DNA of 64,000 bases from an uncultured Campylobacter sp. GTDB lineage: Bacteria > Campylobacterota > Campylobacteria > Campylobacterales > Campylobacteraceae. Made by a program: the position numbers and the translations under genes. Of this stretch, positions 34,113-43,755 are shown piece after piece; position 1 is the first letter of the stretch; each line of letters opens with the position of its first letter. The DNA lies in contig NZ_CAUQKJ010000002.1 in NCBI RefSeq assembly GCF_963518785.1, forward strand, positions 186,001-250,000. The letters are read 5' to 3'. The notes below the pieces were generated by a model. The model had not been told where the DNA came from. It made no database searches and saw only the letters and a program-made list of their open reading frames with translations.

Positions 34113-34958
34113 TTATTTTTGCTCGTAGATTAGGCTCTCGTCATTTTGCAAGGTATCGACGAAACGCCCGATTCGCTCCCAGCGGATCTTGCGATCGGCA
34201 TCGATACTAAAATATGTAAACCACGGCTTACCGACGATCAGACGATAGGGTACCGGACCCCAAAAGCGGCTATCGGCGGAATTATTTCGATTATCGCCTA
34301 TCATAAAATACTCATCCTGCGGCACTTTGATGTAAAAGGCATTGAAGCTTATCCCCGCAGCTTCTAAGCTGTGAGGAATTTCGCTTAGACTAATGGGATT
34401 CATAGAAAATTCACCCTTCTCAAGTGCGATTTTGACATTTGTTAGCATCGAGTTTCTAGCATTAGGGTCGTAGTGAATGCCCTTAAATTTATACGGCTCT
34501 TTGACATATTTTTCGCCACCTAAAATCACAATGTCGCGAGCATCGTAGTTTGCGGCAATGAACTCGTCGCCTTCATGCGGACGAAGGTAGAAATTATTCA
34601 GATCAAATATCACCTCGTCGCCGCCTACGGCAAAATTTCGCTTTACAAAGTGCATTTTTTCATTAATCGGATAGCGAAAAACCACGATATCACCGCGCTT
34701 CGGACCCTCGCCGCGGATGATATGCCCATCTCCGTCGCTATCAGGAGCTACCTGCCACTCTACAAATGGAATATGCGGGGTCGGGATGCCGTAGCTAAAT
34801 TTTTTAACGAATAAAAAATCGCCCTCTAAAAGCGTAGTGCGCATCGATCCGCTGGGGATCACGAAGGCTTGCGCCACAAAAAGAATGACGAATAAAACGA
34901 CGATGACCGTCCCCGTCCAACTCGATAAAAAGTGATAAATTTTGCTTAGTATTTTCAT
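34113..34958 (-). CDS. lepB: Signal peptidase I
   Basis: This inner-membrane serine protease removes signal peptides from secreted proteins. After one membrane helix (about 17-34) comes the catalytic Ser38 in PSGSMRTTLLEGD, the general base Lys106 in HFVKRNFAVGGD, and the box GDNRNNSADSRFWGPVP near the end. The 281-residue length fits Campylobacter LepB. The ATG follows the folD stop without a gap, and rpiB begins nine bases after it. The family assignment is secure. Confidence 0.96.
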   Translation of the reverse strand: MKILSKIYHFLSSWTGTVIVVLFVILFVAQAFVIPSGSMRTTLLEGDFLFVKKFSYGIPTPHIPFVEWQVAPDSDGDGHIIRGEGPKRGDIVVFRYPINEKMHFVKRNFAVGGDEVIFDLNNFYLRPHEGDEFIAANYDARDIVILGGEKYVKEPYKFKGIHYDPNARNSMLTNVKIALEKGEFSMNPISLSEIPHSLEAAGISFNAFYIKVPQDEYFMIGDNRNNSADSRFWGPVPYRLIVGKPWFTYFSIDADRKIRWERIGRFVDTLQNDESLIYEQK

Positions 34959-35816
34959 TTAGACTCTTTGCCTTAAGCGATTTTTCGCCGATTTTATCGT
35001 ATTGCTCAAAAGCATCGCAATCGTCATCGGCCCCACGCCTCCGGGCACGGGCGTGATGAACGAGCATTTTGGCGCTACCGCATCAAAATCGACGTCGCCT
35101 CTTAGTTTGCCGTCGCCGCCGCGATTAATCCCCACATCGATCACTACCGCACCTTGTTTTATCATGTCGGCGCCCACAAAATGCGCCCTACCGATCGCCG
35201 CGACCAAAATGTCGGCGTCTACGCAAAGCCGCTTTAAATTTTTCGTCTTGCTATGAGTGATAGTGACGGTGGCGTCGGCATTTAGAAGCAGGCTCGCCAT
35301 CGGCTTTCCGACGATGTTGCTGCGGCCCAGCACAACGGCATTTTTGCCCGCGATCTGCACGCCGTATTCCTCAAGTAGGCGCATCACGCCAAGCGGAGTG
35401 CAAGGCACAAAACCGTCTGCAAGCCCGCTAGTAAGCTTGCCTACGTTTATCGCACTAAATCCGTCCACGTCCTTTTGCGGGCTTATTTTTTCTAAAATTT
35501 TATTCGTATCAATGTGCTTTGGAAGCGGCAACTGCACCAAGATGCCGTCAATGCTTTCGTCCTCGTTTAAATTTTCTATCAGTTCTAAAAGCGCCGCCTC
35601 GCCCACGTCGGAGCTCAAGCGGTGCGCTACGGAGCGGATCCCACAGGCGGCGCAGGCTTTTTCCTTACTCGCGACATAGGTCTTACTAGCCCCGTCCTCG
35701 CCTACTAAAATCACCGCCAGCGCGGGCTTTACGCCCTTTGCGGCAAGATCTGAAGCGGCTGATTTGATCTCATCTTTTACCTTCGCGCTTATGCTTTTGC
35801 CGTCGATTAAAGTCAT
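34959..35816 (-). CDS. folD: Methylenetetrahydrofolate dehydrogenase / cyclohydrolase
   Basis: FolD is a bifunctional enzyme that converts methylene-THF to formyl-THF for purine and formyl-methionine synthesis. The 285-residue protein has the catalytic Lys in TYVASKEKAC (near 49-58), VQLPLPKHID, SPQKDVDGF and the NADP loop GRSNIVGKPM, and ends with FITPVPGGVGPMTIAMLL. It is the first gene of a packed minus-strand cluster folD-lepB-rpiB-orf-apt-dedA-pepA-ychF. Confidence 0.97.
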   Translation of the reverse strand: MTLIDGKSISAKVKDEIKSAASDLAAKGVKPALAVILVGEDGASKTYVASKEKACAACGIRSVAHRLSSDVGEAALLELIENLNEDESIDGILVQLPLPKHIDTNKILEKISPQKDVDGFSAINVGKLTSGLADGFVPCTPLGVMRLLEEYGVQIAGKNAVVLGRSNIVGKPMASLLLNADATVTITHSKTKNLKRLCVDADILVAAIGRAHFVGADMIKQGAVVIDVGINRGGDGKLRGDVDFDAVAPKCSFITPVPGGVGPMTIAMLLSNTIKSAKNRLRQRV

Positions 35817-36614
35817 TTAAAGCCTTTTTGAAAAATAAGGCAAATGTTACCCTAAAATTTATAAAATTTAGATTTATTCAGCGGGATTTTATGGGAATTT
35901 GAAAGAATTTTAAAAAGAATTTCGCCCTAAATTTAAGCCTGCTCAAATAAGCCTAAATTTTTATCGTCATTATAGACGGATGGACACGCCTTGGTGCCGC
36001 TACATTCAGGCCGAGACGCTGCTAAGGCTCGTATTGCGGAATGAAGCCTTGTTTGAGCAAGAACTACTACGACCTTGTTATTTGCTCGCCTTTAAACGCT
36101 CCGCATCGCGCCCGCCGCGCAATATACGCTATGCGTAATAGTAGCCTGTATAATGGTGGCTCGGTGCCTTATTTTGCTCTGGCTTTGGGACATCTTGCGG
36201 TCTGCTCCTAGAGCAGCCGCATATAAACAGCGCCGCACACAGAAATAAAACGATCTTTTGCACCATAGATCCTTTCAAAATCTTTATGATTTTATCTTTG
36301 AGTGGTTTTGAAATTTTACAAAATTTAGAAAAGCGCTCTAAAAATTTGCTCCACTTTGGAATTTAAAATTTTGGCGAATTCCAAAGACACAAATTACGTC
36401 AAAATTTAGGCTTCGCGCAGCTTATAATCTCGCGAAAAAATTAAAATTCTGGCGATGCGAGCCGTATTAATGCGACACCCACGCGACGCGCGTCGCACAA
36501 GATCGCGCAGCCTCCGTCCCGCTCGCCGAAATACCGCGCTCAACGCATTGCCGAACACAGCTGCGCCGCTCTAAATTTCAAAATTTAGCTAAATTTTAAA
36601 GCGCCCGTTTAAAG
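35817..36614. other. Spacer between folD and lolC/E holding one small gene
   Basis: Apart from the small lipoprotein gene at 36129-36266, I see no gene. A GGTGCCTTATTTTGCTCTGG word inside that gene resembles the GC-rich words at 22416-22576. AATT words are scattered at both ends. Confidence 0.5.
36129..36266 (-). CDS. Small lipoprotein (45 residues)
   Basis: The short frame opens with ATG after GAAAGGATCT. It encodes MVQKIVLFLCAALFICGCS, a basic start, hydrophobic core and lipobox-like ICGC with Cys18. A 27-residue mature tail rich in Pro, Gln, His and Tyr follows (PKPEQNKAPSHHYTGYYYA). It could be an LptM-type or other micro-lipoprotein, but it lacks the KGPLY motif of LptM. The good ribosome site and the signal make it a likely real gene. 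It lies upstream of folD's cluster on the same strand. Confidence 0.65.
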   Translation of the reverse strand: MVQKIVLFLCAALFICGCSRSRPQDVPKPEQNKAPSHHYTGYYYA

Positions 36615-37805
36615 CTACTCGTTGCGCAGTGTTTGCAGCACGTCGATCTGCGTGGCTTTTTTGGCTGGGTACCACGACGAGAGTGCCACGATAAGCACCG
36701 CGCCGATCAAAATCATCGCCAAATCGCCTAGCGAGAGCTCCATCGGCAGCTTCGAGCTTCCGTAAACGTCGGCCGGTAGATTTACGATGTCGAAGCTTCC
36801 GAGCAGCCACACGCCGAATAGGCCCAAAATGAGCCCGAATATGATGCCGCCACCGCCGATCGTGGCTCCGAGCGCGAAAAAGGTTCTTTTGACCTCCTTT
36901 TTGCTGGCACCCAGGCTAAGTAAAAGCGCGATCTCTTGGCGACGGTTCATAACGGTCATCAGAAGCGAACTTACGATATTTAGGCTTGCGACTAGGATTA
37001 TTAGCATCAGCACGATGAAAAGCGCGCGCTTTTCAAGCGCAAGGGCGCTGAAAAAATTGCCGTTTTGCTGCCACCAGCCCACGGCGTTAGCACCGCCGGG
37101 GAGGCTTTTTTTGATGCGCTCCAGGTCCTTAAACGGATCGTTTGAAAAAACATGCACGCCGTCAAATGTCCCCTCGTCGTAGCCTAAAATTTTGGCTAGA
37201 TCGCTTGCGTCTGCGTAGGAATACGCCTTGTCGTAGGCGATCAGCCCGGAGCTAAAATCCGCGCGCACGTCAAAGCGCTTCATCTTAGGAATCAGCGCAA
37301 AGCCGCCCGGATCGCTCTTCGTAAAGATCATCGTGATCTTGCTGCCCGTATCCAACATAAACTCGTCCTTGATCCCGCGCCCTATCATTATGCCGTAGTC
37401 CGTTAGATTGGCGTCTTTGGCGCCTGCTGCGACGACGGAATTGATGCGTTTTTCATCGTTTAAATTTACGCCAAAAATCAGCCCGCCCTCGAGCTTCTCG
37501 CCGCTTTTGGCGATGACTTGCGAGCTAATATACGGGCTAAAGATCAGATCGGGAAAGTCCGCCCGCAGCCCATCCACGTCGTCTTTTGAAATGCCGCCGC
37601 GAAAGTGGCTGTGGATCGTGATCGGGTAGTTCATCGTAAAGAGCTTGCGCTCGAATTCTTTATCAAAGCCGTTCATTATCGCCATTGCGACGATGAGCAC
37701 CGTAAGCCCCACGCCGACGCCCAAAAACGCAAGCAGCGCCGAAAGCGTAATGAAGGGCTGAGAGCGGTCGAATCTGAGATATTTGAATAATAAATACTTT
37801 ACCAA
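36615..37805 (-). CDS. lolC: Lipoprotein-releasing ABC permease (LolC/E-like)
   Basis: The protein of 396 residues has four membrane helices: one near the start (LSALLAFLGVGVGLTVLIVAMAIMNGFDKEFE) and three after about residue 265. A large periplasmic MacB-like domain lies between them. With the ATPase LolD it releases lipoproteins from the inner membrane to LolA. Both LolA and SecA are encoded next door, matching C. jejuni. I choose TTG at 37805, which has AAGGA at the right distance and yields MVKYLLFKYLRF. A GTG at 37829 is an alternative. Only one permease gene is seen, so a homodimer (LolF-like) is possible. Confidence 0.88.
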   Translation of the reverse strand: MVKYLLFKYLRFDRSQPFITLSALLAFLGVGVGLTVLIVAMAIMNGFDKEFERKLFTMNYPITIHSHFRGGISKDDVDGLRADFPDLIFSPYISSQVIAKSGEKLEGGLIFGVNLNDEKRINSVVAAGAKDANLTDYGIMIGRGIKDEFMLDTGSKITMIFTKSDPGGFALIPKMKRFDVRADFSSGLIAYDKAYSYADASDLAKILGYDEGTFDGVHVFSNDPFKDLERIKKSLPGGANAVGWWQQNGNFFSALALEKRALFIVLMLIILVASLNIVSSLLMTVMNRRQEIALLLSLGASKKEVKRTFFALGATIGGGGIIFGLILGLFGVWLLGSFDIVNLPADVYGSSKLPMELSLGDLAMILIGAVLIVALSSWYPAKKATQIDVLQTLRNE

Positions 37806-37829
37806 AAAGCCATCCTTGTAAAATTTCAC

Positions 37830-38395
37830 ATAAAATTTAGCGCTAAATTATATGTGAAATTTTAAGTATTTTAGAATTTTAAAATTCCAAAATTAGGTTT
37901 TGCGCCTTCAAATATGAAAAGCTTCAGCTAGCTTTGAAAAATTTAAAATCACGCCGAAATCTATTTACACGCAATGAAATTCGCCCCCCAAGATATCGGA
38001 TACGACAAATCAAACAGACCTCTTTACCAAAACTTTGAAATTTTAAACCCGAATTCTAAATTTTAAAATTTTAAACGCCTCGAAACTTTAAAATTTTAGA
38101 AATTTAAAACTCTTTAGAATTTTGAAATTCTTAAAATTTAAGGCTGATTTCGCTTGTAAGCTCGCCCGCAATCGCATAAATTTAAAATTTCAAATGCCGC
38201 GCAGTATCCTGCCACGCACTAAATTTAAGCACCGTGCGCCGTCCACGCGGCCTCGCGATCAAACTCCCCTTTAAAATTTTATGATGCCGCCCTCGACCGA
38301 TCGCTAAATACAAAAGCAAGATTGAAAAGCACCAATTACACAATGCTCGCAATCAAGATCACTGATCGTGCGATACTTACGACCGATCGCCGCGC
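37830..38395. other. AATT-dense spacer between lolC/E and secA
   Basis: No gene is supported in about 570 bases. AAATTTTAAAATT words are very dense at 37850-38190, at intervals of roughly 9-20 bases. The promoter for lolC/E on the minus strand must lie in the left part. Confidence 0.5.
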
Positions 38396-41014
38396 CTACC
38401 TCGCAAAACCGCCTTTTTTCGGACCGCCCTTGCCGTGGCAGTCTTTGTATTTTTTGCCGCTGCCGCAAGGGCAAGGATCGTTTCGCTTAGGCTTTTTGTC
38501 GCCGAACTCTTCTGCGCCCTTTAGCTGCGCTTCATTCGTGCTTGCGGCGGCGAGCTCTTTGGCGTTTGAGCTCTCCATGCGCTCCTGCATCGCACGCTGC
38601 TCGGCTTCGATCTCCTCTCTAGATTTGAACTGAATCGAATGCAGCAAGCGGATGCTATCGGATTTGAGGCGCATCACAAGCTCCATAAAGAGATTGTAGC
38701 TCTCCTTTTTATACTCCGTAAGCGGGTCTTTGTGGTTGTAGCCGCGAAGTCCGATACCCGCTTTTAGGATATCCATCTGATACAGATGCTCCCGCCAGTC
38801 GCGATCGACGATCTGCAGATAAAGCATCTTTTCGATACTTTTGCGCTGCTGCGGATCGATCGGCGCCATCTTGTTTTCATACGAAACGGCAAGCGCACCG
38901 ACGATCTTTTCTTTCAGCTCTTTGAAATCATCGACCTTCTCAAGCTCGCTATTTTCGAGCACCTCGCCCGTTTCTTGAGCAATTTTAGCGACGATCGGGA
39001 ATTTATCGACCTCTTTGATATTTGCGCCGTCGAAAATTTCAAGCTCCTCAAGCACGCTAGAGATGTACTCCTCGCGGTTTTGAATGATTTTATCTTTCAG
39101 ATCGTAGTCGGGATCCAAAAGCTCGTTGCGGTATTTATAGATCGTTTTGCGCTGCTCGTTTGCGACGTCGTCGTATTCTAGGATATTTTTACGCGCTTCA
39201 AAATGCAAGCTCTCGACCTTTTTCTGCGCGTTCTCTACTGCGCGCGAAACCATGCCTGATTCGATATGTTCGCCGTCTTTTAAACCCAAGCGATCCATGA
39301 TATTTTTGATCTTGTCGCTGCCGAAAATTCTAAGCAGGTTATCCTCCAAGCTTAAGAAAAATCTACTCTCGCCCGGATCACCTTGGCGCCCGCTTCGTCC
39401 GCGGAGCTGGTTATCGATGCGGCGGCTTTCGTGGCGCTCGGTACCTAAAATATATAGCCCGCCCAAAGCACGCACTTCATCGTCTATGCGGATATCCACG
39501 CCGCGACCCGCCATATTCGTAGCGATCGTTACGGCGCCCTTTACGCCCGCGTCTTTGATGATCTGCGCTTCACGCTCGTGATTTTTGGCGTTTAACACGG
39601 AGTGCGCGATGTTTTCTTTGACCAAAAGCTCGTGCAGCTTCTCGCTCTTTTCAATCGACGCCGTACCCACTAGCACGGGCTGGCCTTTAGAATTTAGCCG
39701 CTTGATCTCATTTATGACGGCGTCAAATTTCTCGCGCTCGGTCTTGTAGATAAGATCGTTTTGATCCTTTCTGATAATCGGCACGTTCGTAGGGATAGAG
39801 ACTACTTCGAGTTTGTAAATTTGAGAAAATTCCGTTGCTTCCGTCTGTGCCGTACCAGTCATACCGGCGAGTTTTTCGTAAAGACGGAAGTAGTTTTGGA
39901 AGGTAATGTCGGCAAGGGTTTGGCTCTCCTCCTGGATCTGCACGCCCTCTTTAGCTTCAAGAGCCTGGTGCAAGCCTTCGCTGAATCTGCGACCCTCGCT
40001 AAGACGACCCGTAAATTCATCCACGATTATGACCTGCCCGTCGCGCACGACGTAGTGCACGTCCTTTTCAAATAGATAATTCGCCTTAAGTGCTTGATCA
40101 AGGTAGTGGCTAAGCACGGCATTTTCAAGGCTATAGAGGTTATCGACGCCAAAAAGCTTCTCGGCTTTTGAGATTCCTGTCTCTGTAATCAAAACGGCGC
40201 GGTTTTTCTCATCTACGGTAAAATCGCCCGTCGCCTTGCCTTTTGGATCGGCTGGCGCCTCGCCGCGGATCATTTGGCGAGCTACTTCATTTGCCTTGAT
40301 GTAGCCGTCTAGAGTGCGGTTCGTAGGACCTGAAATGATAAGTGGCGTCCTAGCTTCGTCGATCAGGATGCTATCTACTTCATCGACGATTACGAAATGA
40401 TGCCCACGCTGCACCTTTTCATCCGCGCTAAATTTCATATTATCGCGCAGGTAGTCAAAGCCAAACTCGTTGTTTGTGCCATAAGTGATGTCGCACGCGT
40501 ATGCAGCCTTGCGCTTGGCGTCATCGTATTCTCCACCTACGATCACGCCGGTGCTAAGCCCTAAAAATTCATATAGCTCGCCCATCTGCTCGGCATCTCG
40601 CTTGGCTAAGTAGTCGTTTACGGTCACGACGTGAACGCCCTTGCCCTCCATCGCATTTAGCACTACCGCCAAAGTCGCTACGAGGGTCTTTCCTTCGCCC
40701 GTTTTCATCTCGGCAATCGCGCCGTCGTTTAGCACCAAACCGCCTATCAGCTGAACGTCGAAGTGACGCATATTTAGCACTCTTTTGCCCGCCTCTCGCA
40801 CGATAGCAAACACTTCGTTAAGCACGTCATCCGTGCTCTTTTCGCCCGCGCGAACTTGCGCTCTTAACGCTTCAAATTCCGCCTTAAGCGCCGCATCGTC
40901 CATCGCCGCGTAGTTTTCTTCAAGCGCGCTGATCTGCGCCGCGCGCTTGGCGTATTGTTTGACGATCCTATCGTTTTTAGTACCGAAAATCCCGTGGATG
41001 ACCTTTTTAAACAT
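38396..41014 (-). CDS. secA: Preprotein translocase ATPase SecA
   Basis: SecA drives export of unfolded proteins through SecYEG. The 872-residue protein has Walker A in MKTGEGKTL (near 101-109), the DEAD-type VDEVDSILIDEARTP, the preprotein crosslinking domain, GTASIEKSEKL and TNMAGRGVDI of the second motor domain, RGRSGRQGDPG, and the C-terminal zinc motif CPCGSGKKYKDCHG. I start at 41014 (MFKKVIHGIFGTKND); the in-frame ATG 14 codons upstream lacks a ribosome site and is untypical. Confidence 0.97.
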   Translation of the reverse strand: MFKKVIHGIFGTKNDRIVKQYAKRAAQISALEENYAAMDDAALKAEFEALRAQVRAGEKSTDDVLNEVFAIVREAGKRVLNMRHFDVQLIGGLVLNDGAIAEMKTGEGKTLVATLAVVLNAMEGKGVHVVTVNDYLAKRDAEQMGELYEFLGLSTGVIVGGEYDDAKRKAAYACDITYGTNNEFGFDYLRDNMKFSADEKVQRGHHFVIVDEVDSILIDEARTPLIISGPTNRTLDGYIKANEVARQMIRGEAPADPKGKATGDFTVDEKNRAVLITETGISKAEKLFGVDNLYSLENAVLSHYLDQALKANYLFEKDVHYVVRDGQVIIVDEFTGRLSEGRRFSEGLHQALEAKEGVQIQEESQTLADITFQNYFRLYEKLAGMTGTAQTEATEFSQIYKLEVVSIPTNVPIIRKDQNDLIYKTEREKFDAVINEIKRLNSKGQPVLVGTASIEKSEKLHELLVKENIAHSVLNAKNHEREAQIIKDAGVKGAVTIATNMAGRGVDIRIDDEVRALGGLYILGTERHESRRIDNQLRGRSGRQGDPGESRFFLSLEDNLLRIFGSDKIKNIMDRLGLKDGEHIESGMVSRAVENAQKKVESLHFEARKNILEYDDVANEQRKTIYKYRNELLDPDYDLKDKIIQNREEYISSVLEELEIFDGANIKEVDKFPIVAKIAQETGEVLENSELEKVDDFKELKEKIVGALAVSYENKMAPIDPQQRKSIEKMLYLQIVDRDWREHLYQMDILKAGIGLRGYNHKDPLTEYKKESYNLFMELVMRLKSDSIRLLHSIQFKSREEIEAEQRAMQERMESSNAKELAAASTNEAQLKGAEEFGDKKPKRNDPCPCGSGKKYKDCHGKGGPKKGGFAR

Positions 41015-41095
41015 CTCAAACCTTAGTTTTAAAATTTTAACCGCGCATATTAACATATTTTTAGTTTCTATTTAATTAAATCCTAGAAAAACGGC

Positions 41096-41101
41096 TATAA
41101 T
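41096..41101 (+). promoter_or_regulatory. -10 box of lolA
   Basis: TATAAT lies 34 bases before the lolA ATG, on the strand opposite to secA. It is the only good candidate in the 121-bp divergent region. Confidence 0.5.
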
Positions 41102-41135
41102 ACGCGCAAAATTTCAAATAATAAAGGCAAAATTT

Positions 41136-41648
41136 ATGAAAAAAACTCTTATTTCTTTAGCGGCAAGCTGCATTTTTGCATTCGCAAGCGGGATAGAATT
41201 CAACACTCTGAGCGCAAATTTTTCACAAACCGTGCAGAGCGACGATGCGAAAATCAGCTACGGCGGCGATTTTAGCGCCACGAAAGAGCACGCCGTGTGG
41301 CATTACAAGACCCCTACGATAAAAAATATATTCTTTAGCTTCACAAAGGTCGTCGTCATCGAGCCCGAACTCGAGCAGGCTATCATCACAAATATCAAAG
41401 AAACGCCGAATTTAACAGCGATCCTAGCGAACGCAAAACCCAATAAAAACGGCGTTTATGAGGCGAGCTTCGACGATGTGAAATATCTCATCGAGATGAA
41501 GGGCGATCTGCCAAGTAAGATCAGCTACACCGACAAAATGGATAATAAAGTAGTCATCAATCTAAGCAACGTCCGTAAAAACGCACCGGTGAATGAGGCG
41601 ATCTTTAAGCCCGCAATCCCCAAAAACTACGACATCATCACACAGTAG
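41136..41648 (+). CDS. lolA: Outer-membrane lipoprotein carrier LolA
   Basis: LolA carries lipoproteins across the periplasm. The 170-residue protein has a signal peptide of about 18 residues (LAASCIFAFAS), then the LolA beta-sheet pattern: FNTLSANFSQTVQS, ISYGGDFSATKEHAVWHYKTP, VVVIEPELEQAII and a final NKVVINLSNVRKNAPVNEAIFKP. It is divergent from secA and close to lolC/E, as in C. jejuni. The following phosphatase gene begins six bases after the stop. Confidence 0.9.
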   Translation: MKKTLISLAASCIFAFASGIEFNTLSANFSQTVQSDDAKISYGGDFSATKEHAVWHYKTPTIKNIFFSFTKVVVIEPELEQAIITNIKETPNLTAILANAKPNKNGVYEASFDDVKYLIEMKGDLPSKISYTDKMDNKVVINLSNVRKNAPVNEAIFKPAIPKNYDIITQ

Positions 41649-41654
41649 GCGCGC

Positions 41655-42215
41655 GTGAGGCTACTTTTCGTCTGTCACGGCAACATCTGCCGCTCGCCGA
41701 TGGCGCAGTCCGTGATGCAAAATTTTATTAATCAAAGCGAACTTAAAGCGCGCGTGAGCGTAAATTCCGCGGCGACGCACACCGACGAGATCGGCTCGCC
41801 GCCCTATTACGAAACGCAGCGCGTGCTAAAAGAGCAAAAGGTGCCACTCGTAGCGCATCGCGCCGTGCAGGTCACACCCGCAGACTACGAGCGCTACGAT
41901 CTCATTCTTTGTATGGACGATGAAAATATGCGCTCGCTGGGGCGAATTTTTCGCGGCAAGGATATGGCTAAGGTAAAATTTCTTTTAGAATTTGAAGAGA
42001 GAAATTTTACAGACTGCGATGCGCCAAATTTTAAAGGCGCGCTAAAACAAACCGGCTTAAATTTAAAAGGCGCCGGTTCAAATTTAACCCATCCCGAACA
42101 CCTACAAATCGCCGATCCATACTACACGCGCGATTTTGAGCGCTGCTACGCAGATATCAAACGCGGCTGCGAGGGACTCTTGCGATACATTAAAAATTCA
42201 GACGGAATTTGCTAA
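41655..42215 (+). CDS. Low-molecular-weight protein tyrosine phosphatase
   Basis: The phosphate loop VCHGNICRSPMA at residues 6-17, with nucleophile Cys7 and Arg13, defines the family. The general acid lies in DPYYTRDFERCY. The start is GTG six bases after the lolA stop, with AGTAGG upstream. The protein has 186 residues rather than about 150. The extra 35 or so lie just before the DPYY motif (about 112-152), read NFTDCDAPNFKGALK and continue with NLKGAGSNL, and are encoded by AATT-rich DNA. The active site is intact, so it is probably functional. Confidence 0.88.
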   Translation: MRLLFVCHGNICRSPMAQSVMQNFINQSELKARVSVNSAATHTDEIGSPPYYETQRVLKEQKVPLVAHRAVQVTPADYERYDLILCMDDENMRSLGRIFRGKDMAKVKFLLEFEERNFTDCDAPNFKGALKQTGLNLKGAGSNLTHPEHLQIADPYYTRDFERCYADIKRGCEGLLRYIKNSDGIC

Positions 42216-42280
42216 AATCCGCGATTAAATTTTAGCGTCTTTAAAGAGGCGCGGCTTAAAGCGATAATTCAAGGAAAAAT

Positions 42281-42733
42281 ATGTTTAGGCTTTTGATCGT
42301 TCCATATCTGATAATTGAGGCATTTACGACCTATTATTTCGTAAGCGCAAACGGCTTTGCGGCGTATGCAGTGGAGATCGTCATAAGCGCGATTTTAGGC
42401 GGTTACGTCGTAGCAAACCGCTCGTGGATGGGCTTTTTTAATCTAATGAAAATCTCGCCGAAAGAAATTTTAAGCGGCGTAGGCTTCGTCGTAGGCGGCG
42501 TTTTTCTAATAGTGCCCGGGATTTTTAGCGATATTTTGGGCGTTTGCGTACTTATCGCTTCGTTTTACTGCGTCACCAGCGACGTGCCTAAATTTAACGC
42601 TAGAAGCGAAAATTCCGAAAAAAAAGAGCGAAAATTTTGGCGACGCAGCCGCACAAGCGATGACGTAATCGACGTAGAGGTGATCGAAGAGAACGAAATC
42701 GAGATTCGAAAAAGCATAGGAGAGAAAAAATGA
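42281..42733 (+). CDS. fxsA: FxsA-family membrane protein
   Basis: The 150-residue protein has four hydrophobic segments in its first 100 residues, including GVGFVVGGVFLIVPGIFSDILG, typical of FxsA. A charged, cytosolic tail follows (about 105-150). In E. coli FxsA affects exclusion of phage T7; its physiological role is not known. Its end overlaps the hemC start (ATGA), an arrangement shared with C. jejuni where the two are neighbours. A ribosome site AAGGAA precedes the ATG. Confidence 0.85.
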   Translation: MFRLLIVPYLIIEAFTTYYFVSANGFAAYAVEIVISAILGGYVVANRSWMGFFNLMKISPKEILSGVGFVVGGVFLIVPGIFSDILGVCVLIASFYCVTSDVPKFNARSENSEKKERKFWRRSRTSDDVIDVEVIEENEIEIRKSIGEKK

Positions 42734-43659
42734 AAAATTTGATCATCGCTACTCGCGGCAGCGTGCTTGCGCTGTGGCAGAGCGAGCACATCGCATCGCT
42801 GCTTGAAGCTAGCGGCATCCAAGCGCAGCTAAAAAGCATGAAAACCAAAGGCGATAAAATTTTAGACACGCCGCTTGCAAAAATCGGCGGCAAGGGACTT
42901 TTTACGAAGGAGCTTGAGGAAAGCATGCTTCGCGGCGAAGCACACATCGCAGTGCATAGCCTAAAAGACGTGCCCGTGGAGTTTCCGCAGGGGCTAGTGC
43001 TAGCGGCGATCTGCGCGCGCGAGGATGTGCGCGATGCGATGATCAGCGAAAAATACTCTAAATTCGGCGAGCTACCTCGCGGCGCAAAAGTCGGTACCAC
43101 GAGCCTTCGCCGTAAAATGCAGCTGCTTAGCATGCGCCCCGATTTAGAGGTTATATCCTTGCGCGGCAACGTCCAAACCCGCCTGCGAAGGCTAAAAGAC
43201 GGGGAATTCGACGCGATCATCTTAGCGATGGCGGGCATCAACCGATTAAATTTGCGCGCCGAGGTAAAGCACGTAGCGCCCTTTGAAATCTCGCAGATGA
43301 TCCCTGCGATGGGGCAAGGAGCGCTCGGCATCGAGGCGGTGGACGAGCCGCAAATTCTACGCGCGATAGAATTTTTAAAAGATGAACGCGCGATTATCGA
43401 AACGACCGTGGAACGGGATTTCGTCAGGGTTTTGGAGGGCGGCTGCCAGGTTCCTATCGGCATCAACGCGCGCCTTGAGGGCGAAAATATCCACATCAGC
43501 GCGATAGTGGGCCTACCTGACGGCAGCGAGAGCATCCACCAAAGCATCGTCGCACAAAAATCTCAATACCAAAGCGTAGGTGCGGAGCTTGCACGCGTTT
43601 TTATCGAAAAGGGCGCAAAGCAGCTTCTCGCGCGCGCCGAAGAGATGGCGAGCCTATAA
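42730..43659 (+). CDS. hemC: Porphobilinogen deaminase
   Basis: HemC joins four porphobilinogens into hydroxymethylbilane in haem synthesis. The 309-residue protein has ATRGSVLALWQ (7-17), GGKGLFTKELE, VHSLKDVP (76-83), SLRRKMQLL, SLRGNVQTRL and Cys239 in EGGCQVPIG, to which the dipyrromethane cofactor attaches. GGAGAG precedes the start, which overlaps fxsA. hemA and proS lie 11 kb away in this genome rather than adjacent as in C. jejuni. Confidence 0.97.
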   Translation: MKNLIIATRGSVLALWQSEHIASLLEASGIQAQLKSMKTKGDKILDTPLAKIGGKGLFTKELEESMLRGEAHIAVHSLKDVPVEFPQGLVLAAICAREDVRDAMISEKYSKFGELPRGAKVGTTSLRRKMQLLSMRPDLEVISLRGNVQTRLRRLKDGEFDAIILAMAGINRLNLRAEVKHVAPFEISQMIPAMGQGALGIEAVDEPQILRAIEFLKDERAIIETTVERDFVRVLEGGCQVPIGINARLEGENIHISAIVGLPDGSESIHQSIVAQKSQYQSVGAELARVFIEKGAKQLLARAEEMASL

Positions 43660-43755
43660 AAGGCAAAAATTTACGGAGTTTTAAAATTTGCAAAATTTTA
43701 AAATTTCCAGAATTTATGGACTTTTTAAATTTATAAAATTTCCAAAGGTTAAATT

